Shown here: positions 21,033 to 33,914 of the stretch, in pieces
Layout of the letters: each line of letters opens with the position of its first letter
Position numbering within the stretch: the stretch's first letter is position 1
Source: Cellulomonas shaoxiangyii
Lineage (GTDB): Bacteria; Actinomycetota; Actinomycetes; Actinomycetales; Cellulomonadaceae
DNA length: 64,000 nt
Assembly (NCBI RefSeq): GCF_004798685.1
Contig: NZ_CP039291.1
Coordinates: forward strand, 2,170,001-2,234,000
Direction: 5' to 3'
The notes under the pieces: model-generated
Seen by the model: only the letters and a program-made list of their open reading frames with translations
The model's database searches: none
What the model was told of the DNA's origin: nothing
Translations under genes and position numbers: made by a program

Positions 21033-21256
21033 CCCTCGGCGTCCGCGAGGCGGTCCTGGAGGGCCCCGTGCACGGCCTCGAACGTCACCAGCTGCGCGCG
21101 CAGGTCGAGCTCCGCGACACCGTCCAGCCGGCCGAGCGCCTCGTCGACGGCGTCGTCCCCGGTTCCCGCAGGAGCGGACCCGTCACCGGTCGGCGGCTCG
21201 ACGGCCGTCGGGGGGACGCCGGCCGAGGGCGGCGTGCCGGGCGCGCTGTCGCTCAC
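21029..21256 (-). CDS. Small conserved protein upstream of tlyA
   Basis: A 75-residue protein starting at a GTG with a GAGAGGA ribosome binding site. The first 35 residues are Pro/Gly/Ala/Ser-rich; the C-terminal half (DEALGRLDGVAELDLRAQLV and onward to QDRLADAEG) is a predicted amphipathic helix. It overlaps tlyA by 4 bases. M. tuberculosis has a similarly short gene at the same place (Rv1693, between Rv1692 and tlyA), which supports it being real. Function is unknown; coupling to TlyA production or a role as its helper are guesses from position only. Confidence 0.75.
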   Translation of the reverse strand: MSDSAPGTPPSAGVPPTAVEPPTGDGSAPAGTGDDAVDEALGRLDGVAELDLRAQLVTFEAVHGALQDRLADAEG

Positions 21257-21470
21257 GTACGGTCCTCTCGTTCGTCTCCGGTCGGTCGGTCGCACGTCAC
21301 GGGTGCGGGTCGCGCCGCCGGCCACCACGGGCCCGGCCGGCGCGACGCACCCGACGCGACGCGCCCGACACGCGAGGGGCGCCGGGCGCCACCACGCTAC
21401 CTGCCGACCGGCCGCCACGACGGGCGCGACCCACAAGGGCCGGTCGGCGCGACCGCGCGGCCGCCCCCGC

Positions 21471-22484
21471 TCAGAGCTCCGGCACGCCGGCCGCATCCAC
21501 GGGCGTCCCGCGGTCGGCCGCGTCCCACGCAGCGGCGCACGCGGCGCGGACGAGGTCGAGCCGACCTTCCGTGCCGCCGTGCGGGCGCAGCTCCAGGGCC
21601 CCGCCGACGACCCGTGCCGCGGCGCCGCGGCACGCCCACCAGCCCCCCTCGGCGACGGGCGCCGGGTGCGGCTCGAGCAACGACAGCAGGTCCGCACCGA
21701 TGAAGTGCGGACGCTCGCCCGGGACGGCGAGGACGTCGTCGCGGGCGCTGCTGACACCCGTGAGCACGTGCAGCCCGGGGATGTCCCCGGAGCGGGCACC
21801 CGCGAGGTCCGTGTCGAGCCGGTCACCGACCACGAGCGGGGCCCGCGCCCCGGCGCGCTCCACAGCGAGCCGGTACATCGTCGGCGAGGGCTTCCCGGCG
21901 CTGGCCGGCTCCACACCGGTCGCCGCGCGCACCGCCCCGACCAGCGACCCGTTCCCGGGCGCGAAGCCGCGCGCCGTGGGCAGGCTCAGGTCGAGGTTCG
22001 ACGCGACGTGCCACGCGCCGCGCTGCACGGCGTACGCCGCCTCCGCGAGCTGCGCCCAGCCGAGCTCGGGCGCGAACCCCTGCACCACCGCGACGGGACC
22101 GTCGTCCGCCGACCCGACGACCTCGTAGCCCTTGGCGCGGACCGCGGTCAGCAGGCCGGCTCCGCCGACCACCAGCACCGGCGAGCCCGGCGGCACGCGC
22201 GTCGCCAGCAGCTCGGCAGCCGCCTGCGCCGCGGTCATCACCTCGTGCGGCGCCGTCGGGATGCCGAGCCCGACGAGCTGGTCCGCCACCTGCTCCGGCT
22301 CGCGAGAGGCGTTGTTCGTGACGAAGACCACCCGCATCCCCGCCGCGCGGGCGGCGTCGAGGCCCTCGGCCGCCCCGTCGATGGGCTCGTGACCGCGGTA
22401 CGCGACCCCGTCGAGGTCGACGAGGGCCAGGTCGTACCGCGTGGCGAGCGGCTCGTCGCAGGCGAGCAGACCTGCTCCGCTCAC
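21471..22484 (-). CDS. HAD-superfamily IIA phosphatase
   Basis: A 337-residue HAD hydrolase. The nucleophile motif is LVDLDGVAYRG with aspartates at residues 23 and 25; VFVTNNASR is motif II; KPSPTMYRLA and PLVVGDRLDTDLAGAR are motifs III and IV. This is the NagD/4-nitrophenylphosphatase group; the positional equivalent in M. tuberculosis (Rv1692) acts on glycerol-3-phosphate. The substrate is therefore plausibly glycerol-3-phosphate but not shown by sequence. The last 60 residues form a poorly defined extra segment. The GTG start overlaps the TPR gene stop by 4 bases. Confidence 0.87.
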   Translation of the reverse strand: MSGAGLLACDEPLATRYDLALVDLDGVAYRGHEPIDGAAEGLDAARAAGMRVVFVTNNASREPEQVADQLVGLGIPTAPHEVMTAAQAAAELLATRVPPGSPVLVVGGAGLLTAVRAKGYEVVGSADDGPVAVVQGFAPELGWAQLAEAAYAVQRGAWHVASNLDLSLPTARGFAPGNGSLVGAVRAATGVEPASAGKPSPTMYRLAVERAGARAPLVVGDRLDTDLAGARSGDIPGLHVLTGVSSARDDVLAVPGERPHFIGADLLSLLEPHPAPVAEGGWWACRGAAARVVGGALELRPHGGTEGRLDLVRAACAAAWDAADRGTPVDAAGVPEL

Positions 22485-25381
22485 CGTGCGTCCTCGCCGT
22501 CCGCGCCCTGCGTCGCCGACGCGGCGTCCTCGACGGGGGCGTCCGTCGTGGCGTCCTCGACGGGGGCGTCCGTCGTGGCGTCCTCGACGGGGGCGTCCGT
22601 CGTGGACGTGTCCTCACCCTGCGACGCCACGTCCTCCGGCGCCTCGTCCTGAGGCGCCACGTGCTCCGGCGCCAGGCCGCGGGCCCCGTGCACCACACCC
22701 TCGCCGTCCGGGACGGCGCCGTCGTCGACCGACACAGGGTCGCCAGACTCCTCGTCGTCCTCGTCGCCCACCTGGCCCTCGTCCACGCCGACCTGGCCGT
22801 CGTCGTCCCCGACCCGACCCTCGTCGTCCCGCACGTCGTCCGCGGTGCCGTGGTGGGCGTCCGCGTCCGCGGCGTGCTCGCGGTCGGCCGACTCCTCGGC
22901 CTCCGCCGCGTCGTCCTCGAGGTCGTAGACCAGCACCTCCTCGTCCACCTCGACGACCCCGGCCGCCTCCTCCAGCTCACGCTCGGAGTAGGGAGCCAGC
23001 TCGGCCGCCGCCTCCGCGTGCCGGCCGGCTGCCTCGAGGGCCGCGGCGCGCGCCTGCGCGACGCGCACGGCCAGCACGCCGCCGGCACTGCGGACGAGGT
23101 CCGTGGAGAGGGCGGCGACCGCCGCCTCCGGCTGGCCCATGTCGAGCCGTGCGCCGCTGACGACCATCGCCAGCTCCACGCGCGTCGGGGCCGGCAGCGC
23201 CTCCGCCTCGGGGTCCTGCGCGAGGGCGATGGCACGCTCGGGCCGCCCCAGCCCGCGCTCGGCGTCGGCCATCACGGCCAGGTGCTCGGAGGACCCGTTG
23301 AGCCGGCGGACGGTACGGAGCTCGCGGAGCGCCTCGGCGTAGCGGCCGGTGCTGTAGGCCGCGATGCCCGCCGCCTCGCGCACGACGTCCACACGTCCGG
23401 CACGCCGCACCGCGGCAGTCGCGTGCTCGTAGGCGCGCTCCGGGTCGACGTCGAGCAGACGCCCGACCATCACCAGGTGCCGTCCCACGCGCTCGGCGTT
23501 GTCCTTGCTGAGGGTGCGCAGCGGCCGGCGGGCGTCGCGGTCGAGGTCCGAGAAGGTCACGTCGTCGGGGATCTCCGGCTCCGGCACGCGCACGCGCTCG
23601 GGGTCGTGCCGGTCGGCCGCACGAGGCGGTCGATCCTCGCCGGCGTGCCCGCGGTGACCGGCGGGACCGGCCCCCCGGGCGTCGGCGCGACCGCCGTCGT
23701 CCCCGCGGCGCGGGGCTCGCGGCCCGGCGGACGCACGACCACCCGAGCGGTCGTCGCCACGCGGCGCGGCCCGCTCGCCCTCGCGGCGCTCCCACGGACG
23801 GCCCCCGTCGGCAGGCCGCTCGGGGCTCCGGCCGGTCGCCGGATGCTCGGCACCACCGGGGCGCCCGCCGGAGCGCTCACCACCGCCCTGCCGGGCGCCG
23901 CGCTCGTCCGTCGAACGGCCGGTCGGCCGCCGGTCCTCGAACCGCTCGCGGGCCGGCCGGTCGCCGAAACGCGCGCCGCCCTCCCCACGACGGTCGTCAG
24001 CACCACGGGTGTACCCGCCACGCTCCTCGAACCGTGCACCGCCCTGGCGGTCGCCCGCCGGCCGCTGCCCGCCGGACGACGGGCCGAAGGAGCGGCGGTC
24101 GTCACGCTGACCGGCACCCCGACGCTCGTCAGCGCCGCGCCGGTCGTCAGCACCGCGCCGGTCGTCGGGCCGCGACCCGCCACCGCGGCGGTCCTCGGAC
24201 CACGGGCGTGCCGGCCGGTCACCGAAGCGGGAGCTCCCCTGCTGCTCGTCACGTCCGCGCCCGTCGCCGGAACGCCCGCCGGCCGGCCGCCCGCTGCCCG
24301 ACCACGGGCCGCCCGAGCGCTCGGGACGTCGGTGGTCGGCAGCGTAGGGACGGCGCGGCCCGACCTCGTCGCCTCGATCGGGGCGGCTCCACGCACCACC
24401 CGAGGAACGCGGGGCGTCCCCACGCCCTCCGGAGCTCGCACCGCGCACCGGTGCCGCGTCGTCACGACGCCACGTGCCGGAGCGGGGCCCGTCCTCGCGG
24501 CGGGGCCGAGCGTCACGCTCGCCCCGGTCGTCACGCCAGCCGCCGCCGCGCTCGGCCGCCGACGGGCGATCGTCCCGACGGCCTGCACCCGCGGGCCGCG
24601 AGAACCCGCCGCTGCGTGCGCCGCCCGGCGCTCCACGGTCACGGTCGGGGCCGTTCGACGACCCGCCGGCCCAGGGACGCTGCGGGGAGCCCCCGCGCTC
24701 GTCGCGCGCACCGCGCCACCCCGCCACACGCGGGGCGCCGGGGCGCGAGTCGCCGCCGCGTCGGTCGTCGCGCGGACCACTGCCGCCGCGCTCCGCCGAG
24801 GGACGTGCGCCACCGACCGCGCGGGCATCGCGAGCGCCGCCGAACGTGCGCGGACGCGCACCCCGGTCGTCGCCACGGCCCGACTGCTCACGGCGGTCCC
24901 CACCCCACGCAGGACGCGCACCACGGTCGTCGCCACGGCCCGACTGCTCACGGCGGTCCCCACCCCACGCAGGACGCGCACCACGGTCGTCGCCACGGCC
25001 CGACTGCTCACGGCGGTCCCCACCCCACGCAGGACGCCCACGGTCGTCGCCGCCGTGCGGGCGCGCGCTCCGGTCGTCGCTGCGACCCGGCCGCGTCGTC
25101 CGCGCGTCGCCACCCGACGGGCGCCCACGGTCGTCGCCACGGCTCGGTCGACCACTGCGGTCGGCGCTGCGGTCGGCGCTCCAGCCGGACCGCGGGCCCC
25201 GGTCGTCACCACGGTCCCGGCCCGCCGGAGCACCCCGGTCGTCGCGGCCCACAGAGCCGTACCGGGATCCGCCGCGCGGCGCACCGCCGCGCGGGCCGCC
25301 CCCGCTCGTGCGGGGGCGTGTCGAGTCGTCGCCCTGTCGGCGCTGGTAGGGGCGTCGCTCGTCCGAGCCGTCGCTGTTCAT
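22481..25381 (-). CDS. TPR protein with a very long RG-rich disordered N-terminus
   Basis: A 966-residue protein. About residues 1-600 are low-complexity and disordered, made of Arg, Gly, Asp and Ser in DDRG, RGAR and GGDRRE units, including three exact 20-residue repeats (see separate entry). Residues about 605-810 form an alpha-helical tetratricopeptide region (SDLDRDARRPLRTLSKDN, YSTGRYAEALRELRTVRRL, ALEAAGRHAEAAAEL). The last 150 residues are very acidic with three TTDAPVEDA repeats. The TPR part occupies the place of Rv1691 upstream of the HAD gene. The basic RGG-like half plus acidic tail suggests nucleic-acid binding, which is inference. The ATG has a GAGGAG site 7 bases upstream. Confidence 0.8.
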   Translation of the reverse strand: MNSDGSDERRPYQRRQGDDSTRPRTSGGGPRGGAPRGGSRYGSVGRDDRGAPAGRDRGDDRGPRSGWSADRSADRSGRPSRGDDRGRPSGGDARTTRPGRSDDRSARPHGGDDRGRPAWGGDRREQSGRGDDRGARPAWGGDRREQSGRGDDRGARPAWGGDRREQSGRGDDRGARPRTFGGARDARAVGGARPSAERGGSGPRDDRRGGDSRPGAPRVAGWRGARDERGGSPQRPWAGGSSNGPDRDRGAPGGARSGGFSRPAGAGRRDDRPSAAERGGGWRDDRGERDARPRREDGPRSGTWRRDDAAPVRGASSGGRGDAPRSSGGAWSRPDRGDEVGPRRPYAADHRRPERSGGPWSGSGRPAGGRSGDGRGRDEQQGSSRFGDRPARPWSEDRRGGGSRPDDRRGADDRRGADERRGAGQRDDRRSFGPSSGGQRPAGDRQGGARFEERGGYTRGADDRRGEGGARFGDRPARERFEDRRPTGRSTDERGARQGGGERSGGRPGGAEHPATGRSPERPADGGRPWERREGERAAPRGDDRSGGRASAGPRAPRRGDDGGRADARGAGPAGHRGHAGEDRPPRAADRHDPERVRVPEPEIPDDVTFSDLDRDARRPLRTLSKDNAERVGRHLVMVGRLLDVDPERAYEHATAAVRRAGRVDVVREAAGIAAYSTGRYAEALRELRTVRRLNGSSEHLAVMADAERGLGRPERAIALAQDPEAEALPAPTRVELAMVVSGARLDMGQPEAAVAALSTDLVRSAGGVLAVRVAQARAAALEAAGRHAEAAAELAPYSERELEEAAGVVEVDEEVLVYDLEDDAAEAEESADREHAADADAHHGTADDVRDDEGRVGDDDGQVGVDEGQVGDEDDEESGDPVSVDDGAVPDGEGVVHGARGLAPEHVAPQDEAPEDVASQGEDTSTTDAPVEDATTDAPVEDATTDAPVEDAASATQGADGEDAR
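22524..22604 (-). repeat. Three 27-bp tandem repeats in the TPR gene
   Basis: Three identical 27-bp units in a row (22524-22550, 22551-22577, 22578-22604) code for TTDAPVEDA three times in the acidic C-terminal tail. Nucleotide identity is complete, so the array is recent or maintained by slippage. Confidence 0.95.
24861..25038 (-). repeat. Three 60-bp tandem repeats in the TPR gene
   Basis: Sequence repeats with an exact 60-bp period for about three units across 24861-25038 and keeps the reading frame. Each unit codes for 20 residues with the core RREQSGRGDDRGARPAWGGD. The second and third copies are identical; the first differs by single bases at its edge. The array lies in the RG-rich disordered half of the TPR protein. 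Confidence 0.93.
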
Positions 25382-25634
25382 GTGTGTACTCCTCGTCGTA
25401 CGTCGACGCCCATGGTCTCATCACCGCGTTGCGCGGGTAGGCGTTCACGCCGTCACAGACGTCACGGCGGATCGGTCGGGGATGTGCCGTCGACCACGCC
25501 GGCACACGCGCAGCCGGTCGGGCCGCTTCGCTCGTGCTGCATCGGGCGGGATCGGCGCGAGCCGCACGACATCCACGAGGAGGGCCCGAGCGGGCCGACG
25601 TGGACTCGTGAATGGCGGAAAGTGCCGTGGAACG

Positions 25635-25670
25635 CACGAAGGCCCACCCCTGGTGGGGTGGGCCTTCGTG
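25635..25670 (-). terminator. rRNA operon terminator
   Basis: A perfect 16-bp stem (25635-25650 with 25655-25670) and a TGGT loop lies 7 bp downstream of the 5S gene in the direction of transcription. It also separates the rRNA operon from the TPR gene promoter region (25382-25634), in which nothing else is evident besides the GAGGAG ribosome binding site. Confidence 0.9.
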
Positions 25671-25676
25671 GAATGG

Positions 25677-25796
25677 TTGTCCGGCGGCGTCCTACTCTCC
25701 CACACCCTGGCGGGTGCAGTACCATCGGCGCTGAAGGGCTTAGCTTCCGGGTTCGGAATGGGACCGGGCGTTTCCCCTTCGCTATGACCGCCGTAA
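25677..25796 (-). rRNA. rrf: 5S ribosomal RNA
   Basis: About 120 nt on the minus strand. It begins TTACGGCGGTCATAGC and contains the invariant CCCGGTCCCATTCCGAACCC block and GGTACTGC; the 3' end CGCCGCCGG pairs with the 5' CGGCGG to close helix I. It is 3' of the 23S gene with a spacer of about 100 nt. Confidence 0.95.
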
Positions 25797-25863
25797 CTTC
25801 GTCGAGATGACGAGCAGGCCCTCCCGCACACGAAGGTGGGGAGGGGGCCCGTTGGTTTCTCGG

Positions 25864-25882
25864 GAACCGCACAGTGGACGCG
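25864..25882 (-). other. 3' strand of the pre-23S processing stem
   Basis: In the 23S-5S spacer, these 19 bases are complementary, with one G-U pair, to 29026-29044 in the 16S-23S spacer. Together they form a stem that loops out the whole 23S rRNA, the expected RNase III processing site. Confidence 0.8.
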
Positions 25883-25899
25883 TAGCAATGAATGGTGTT

Positions 25900-28998
<3,099 letters not shown>

Positions 28999-29025
28999 GA
29001 CCACAAAAGATCATTCAAAGATGCT

Positions 29026-29054
29026 CGCGTCCACTGTGCAGTTCTCAAGCAACC
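29026..29054 (-). other. 5' strand of the pre-23S stem and boxA-like element
   Basis: 29026-29044 pairs with 25864-25882 across the 23S gene (18 Watson-Crick pairs plus one G-U). It adjoins GGTTGCTTGAGAACT (29040-29054), which resembles the boxA-containing leader at 31171-31200 that precedes 16S. Confidence 0.75.
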
Positions 29055-29380
29055 ACCGGACCCCGCCGGCACCCGGGCACGCCTACCCCCACGCTCAACA
29101 AGCGCGGGAGAGGTTCACACCCACCGACGGACCCGAAGGTCCCTCCAGCCCCCACCCCTCCCATCCCACCCACACACGTGGACGGACAAGAAGCAGCAGG
29201 GACCTTCACGACCCCGAAGCAACACCCCGAACCGGGCTGTTCCCTCAGGACCCAACAGCGTGCCAGGCCAACCCTTCCACCAGCAGGACATCCGTTCCCT
29301 CCCACCCGGCGCACACCCCGAGCAAGCTCGAGACGCAACACCAGGCGGCGTACTAGGCACCCACCAGCCTCCAGGCCGGC

Positions 29381-29390
29381 CGTAGTCGAT
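29381..29390 (-). other. 3' strand of the pre-16S processing stem
   Basis: Ten bases (GTAGTCGATG on the plus strand) are exactly complementary to 31162-31171 in the 16S leader. The pair brackets the 16S gene and would form the base of the RNase III processing stem. Confidence 0.65.
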
Positions 29391-29488
29391 GTTCCACCCG
29401 TGAGCACCACCCCCCACACGAACGGTGAGGGCATGGGCCTGGACACCGACCGCCCACCCATGACAGGCGGACCCCGATGCCAGATGCT

Positions 29489-31014
<1,526 letters not shown>

Positions 31015-31161
31015 TGTCACACAGCCACCCACCAGGCGAACCCGGCAGGCAACAGACACAACAAAGAACCCCAAACCAATGGGGCCGAAACTGGTCTCTA
31101 CCCCAGACCACCACCCACAGGGGCGCGGATGCGAGATCTGGGCTCGACACCAAATAAATGG

Positions 31162-31200
31162 CATCGACTACTTGGCACACTGTTGAGTTCTCAAGGAACA
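31162..31200 (-). promoter_or_regulatory. 16S leader: boxA-like antitermination element and 5' stem strand
   Basis: On the minus strand TGTTCCTTGAGAACTCAACA (31181-31200), followed by GTGTGCCAAG, resembles the conserved actinobacterial rRNA leader element containing boxA (consensus TGYTCTTTGA), where Nus factors act. It is directly followed by GTAGTCGATG (31162-31171), the partner of 29381-29390 for the pre-16S stem. Confidence 0.65.
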
Positions 31201-31576
31201 GACGCTCATCCTCGATCAGCCTTTCGGCATCCCGCAGGAGGCTCGTTCACCATCGTAGCGGAACATTTCCGCTTCCCTGACCACCGGAGTGGCAGTTCCG
31301 CAATTCCGCCGCGGCGTTAACCGTAGCTCAGTTCTCGGAGTTCTTCGACCACCATCGGTGATCATTTCCCCTCGTCGTCCCGACCACGCTCTGCGCCGTC
31401 GTGACCCTCCCGCTGCCGGCCACCGTGGTGACCGCCAGCCGTTCGGGCCGGGTCCCGCACCTTACACCCCGACGCAGCGAGCGCCGAGGAGGTACGTGCG
31501 AGTTGTTGCCCTGCTCCGCGGGACCGTCCGCCGATCGTCTCGGCGTCCGTTCCTCCCTGCTGGGCGGGCCTTGAGT
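31201..31576 (-). other. rRNA operon leader region, no gene
   Basis: This stretch between the candidate rRNA promoter and the boxA-like element holds no convincing gene. Several further TANNNT hexamers occur on the minus strand (for example TACGGT near 31321 and TAAGGT near 31465), so the operon may have tandem promoters, as is common for rRNA operons; none has a strong -35. Confidence 0.5.
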
Positions 31577-31606
31577 ACGTTACGCCGCCCGAGCGGCCGG
31601 CGCAAA
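31577..31606 (-). promoter_or_regulatory. Candidate rRNA operon promoter
   Basis: On the minus strand TTTGCG (31601-31606) and TAACGT (31577-31582) are separated by 18 bases. It lies about 560 bp upstream of the 16S 5' end, a long but plausible leader. Assignment is by eye and competes with other TANNNT hexamers closer to 16S. Confidence 0.4.
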
Positions 31607-31766
31607 CCGCGTCGGCCGTGACCGTGGTCACCGCTCGAGACGCGCCCCGGCAGGGTGCGTCGACGGCCGGGCGCGTGCCGCGGCCGACCTGCCCGTTCCC
31701 CGGCCGACCCACGCACCGCTCCGCCGGGGGCCGTCCGCGGCGGGCAGGGGTTGCCGTCCGCGCCGG

Positions 31767-31817
31767 GCACCGCCCGCTGCACGGGCCGGCCGGGCCCGGT
31801 GCAGCGGGGCGGTGTGC
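31767..31817 (-). terminator. Candidate tyrS terminator
   Basis: Just after the tyrS stop, CCGCCCGCTGCACGGGCC and its near-complement GGCCCGGTGCAGCGGGGCGG form a long stem with two single-base bulges. It would separate tyrS from the rRNA operon promoter region. From here to 31607 no gene is seen. Confidence 0.55.
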
Positions 31818-31822
31818 GCCGG

Positions 31823-33085
31823 TCAGGCCTGGGCGTCGACGACCGCGAGCGTGCGCTTGCCGCGCCGCAGCAGCGCCCACCGCCCGTGCAGCAGCTGGTC
31901 CGCGGTGAGCACCGCGTCCGGGTCGGCGACCCGTGCGTTGTTCACGGACGCACCACCCTCGGCGACCGCACGGCGCGCCGCCGCCTTGCTGGGCACCAGC
32001 CCGGTCGCCGCCATGAGGTCGACCACCGCGTCGCCCGCGGTCCCGCGCGCCGTCGGCAGCTCGGCCACCGCGGCGGCGAACGTCCCCGCGTCGAGGTCCT
32101 CGAGCGCGCCCCGGCCGAAGAGCGCCTGGCTCGCCGCGACGACCGCGTCGGCGGCGGCCGTGCCGTGGACCAGGGCCGTCACGTCGTACGCCAGCGTGCG
32201 CTGCGCCTCGCGCGCGGCCGGCCGTGCCCGCACGGCCTCCTCGAGCGCGGCGATCTCGTCGCGCGTGCGGAACGTGAACACCTTGAGGTAGCCCACGACG
32301 TCGGCGTCGTCGGTGTTGACCCAGAACTGGTAGAAGGCGTACGGCGTCATCATGTCGGGCGCGAGCCACACGGCCCCGCCCTCAGACTTCCCGAACTTGG
32401 TGCCGTCCGCCTTGGTGATGAGCGGGGTCGTGAGCGCGTGCACCGCCGTCCGCTCGGTCTTGCGGATCAGGTCCACGCCGGACAGCAGGTTCCCCCACTG
32501 GTCGTTGCCGCCGGTCTGCAGCGTGCAGCCGTGGCGACGGAAGAGCTCGCGGTAGTCCAGCCCCTGCAGGATCTGGTAGCTGAACTCGGTGAAGGAGATG
32601 CCCTCGTCGCTCGCGAGCCGGCGCGCCACCGTGTCCTTGGCCAGCATCGTGCCGAGGCGGTAGTGCTTGCCCACGTCGCGCAGGAAGTCGATGGCCGAGA
32701 GGCCCCCGGTCCAGTCGAGGTTGTTCACCATCACGGCGGCGGCGGGGCCCTCGAAGTCGAGGAAGTGCTCGATCTGGGCGCGCAGCCGGCCGACCCACTC
32801 GGCCACCGTCTCGGGCGTGTTGAGCACGCGCTCCCCCGACATGCGGGGGTCGCCGATGAGCCCCGTGGCGCCGCCGACCAGGGCGAGCGGGCGGTGGCCC
32901 GCGAGCTGGAGGTGGCGCATGAGGACGAGCTGCACGAGGTGGCCGTGGTGCAGGCTCGGTGCGGTCGGGTCGAAGCCCGTGTAGAACGTGACGGGACCGT
33001 CGGCCAGGGCCTGCGCCAGTGCGTCGCGGTCCGTGGTCTGGGCGACGAGCCCACGCCACTCGAGCTCGTCGAGGATGCTGCTCAC
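31823..33085 (-). CDS. tyrS: Tyrosyl-tRNA synthetase
   Basis: A 420-residue class Ic aminoacyl-tRNA synthetase charging tRNA-Tyr. The HIGH-type motif is PSLHHGHL (about residue 45), the KMSKS-type motif is KFGKSEG (about residue 232), and the tyrosine/ATP pocket includes GGNDQWGN. A C-terminal S4 RNA-binding domain covers the last 70 residues (GLVPSKAAARRAVAEGGASVNN). The GTG start has a GGAGGAG ribosome binding site. It follows mpg with a 91-bp gap containing a small 8-bp hairpin (33102-33121), possibly a mpg terminator or tyrS leader hairpin. No T-box is seen. Confidence 0.97.
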   Translation of the reverse strand: MSSILDELEWRGLVAQTTDRDALAQALADGPVTFYTGFDPTAPSLHHGHLVQLVLMRHLQLAGHRPLALVGGATGLIGDPRMSGERVLNTPETVAEWVGRLRAQIEHFLDFEGPAAAVMVNNLDWTGGLSAIDFLRDVGKHYRLGTMLAKDTVARRLASDEGISFTEFSYQILQGLDYRELFRRHGCTLQTGGNDQWGNLLSGVDLIRKTERTAVHALTTPLITKADGTKFGKSEGGAVWLAPDMMTPYAFYQFWVNTDDADVVGYLKVFTFRTRDEIAALEEAVRARPAAREAQRTLAYDVTALVHGTAAADAVVAASQALFGRGALEDLDAGTFAAAVAELPTARGTAGDAVVDLMAATGLVPSKAAARRAVAEGGASVNNARVADPDAVLTADQLLHGRWALLRRGKRTLAVVDAQA

Positions 33086-33176
33086 GTCTGTCTCCTCCTC
33101 GCGGGCGCCGCGAGGCGCCCGGGGTCCGGTCGTGCGGTCGGCAGGGTCCGTGGTGGTGGCGCCGTGGGCACCGGTC

Positions 33177-33914
33177 TCAGGCCGACGTCGTCGCCCCGCG
33201 CGGGGCGTCTGGCGACGTCGGCGACCGATACGCCGGGCGGTACGCCGACACCGTGCGCTCCCCCGTCAGCCACAGGCGCCACGGGTGCGCCGAGGCGTCG
33301 CCGCCCGGGCCGGACACGCCGACCCGCGGGCCGGTCACGACGGCAGGCAGCACCGTGCCGGCGTCGCGGCGGCGCACGACCACGGGGCCGCTCGGCTCCG
33401 TGACGTCGCAGCCGTTGGCCGCCAGGTCCAGGCCGAGGCACACGGCGAGCCGGGCCGGGCCGCGCGCGAGCTGCCGGGCGCTGTCGACGACGCCGGACCG
33501 CGCGCGGCGTGCCCAGGCGACGTCGGCCCCCTCGACCACCTCACCGGCGCGCAGCAGCACGGCGGACGCGCGACCCGCGGGCTGCGTCACGACGTTGACG
33601 CAGTGGTGCAGGCCCATGTGGCGGTACACGTACAGCCGCCCGGGCTCCGCGAACATCGCCGCGTTGCGCCCGGTCCGGCCGCGGTGCGCGTGCGACCCGG
33701 GGTCGTCCTCTCCGCCGTACGCCTCCAGCTCGGTCAGTCGCACCGTCACGGTGCCCTCGGGCGAACGCGTCGTCACGTACCCGCCGAGCAGGTCGCGCGC
33801 GACCTGCAGGACGTCGCGTGCGAACCAGGTCCGCGCGGGCACCGGTCCGAGGCCGAGGACGCCGCCCGGGGGCGGTGCGTCCCCCGGCCCGGTCCCCGGC
33901 GCGACGGTGGTCAC
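33177..33914 (-). CDS. mpg: 3-methyladenine DNA glycosylase (AAG/MPG family)
   Basis: A 245-residue base-excision repair enzyme. The family signature is clear: LTELEAYGGEDDPGSHAHRG (catalytic Glu region), GRNAAMFAEPGRLYVYRHMG with the intercalating tyrosine, and a central GPARLAVCLGLD. AAG enzymes remove alkylated and deaminated purines. The GTG start overlaps the stop of the P-loop kinase gene by 4 bases (GTGA). The order mpg-tyrS matches M. tuberculosis (Rv1688-Rv1689). Confidence 0.93.
   Translation of the reverse strand: MTTVAPGTGPGDAPPPGGVLGLGPVPARTWFARDVLQVARDLLGGYVTTRSPEGTVTVRLTELEAYGGEDDPGSHAHRGRTGRNAAMFAEPGRLYVYRHMGLHHCVNVVTQPAGRASAVLLRAGEVVEGADVAWARRARSGVVDSARQLARGPARLAVCLGLDLAANGCDVTEPSGPVVVRRRDAGTVLPAVVTGPRVGVSGPGGDASAHPWRLWLTGERTVSAYRPAYRSPTSPDAPRGATTSA

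Noticed and set aside
24861..25038. A CRISPR-like array suggested by regular 60-bp repeats
   Set aside because: The repeats are directly adjacent without unique spacers, keep the reading frame and code for protein repeats.
22661..25810. A frame of about 1,050 codons opposite the TPR gene
   Set aside because: It mirrors the low-complexity repeats of the TPR gene, whose strand is supported by a ribosome binding site, overlap with the HAD gene and a TPR domain.
33086..33176. A T-box leader upstream of tyrS
   Set aside because: The gap is only 91 bp, with an 8-bp hairpin and no T-box consensus.
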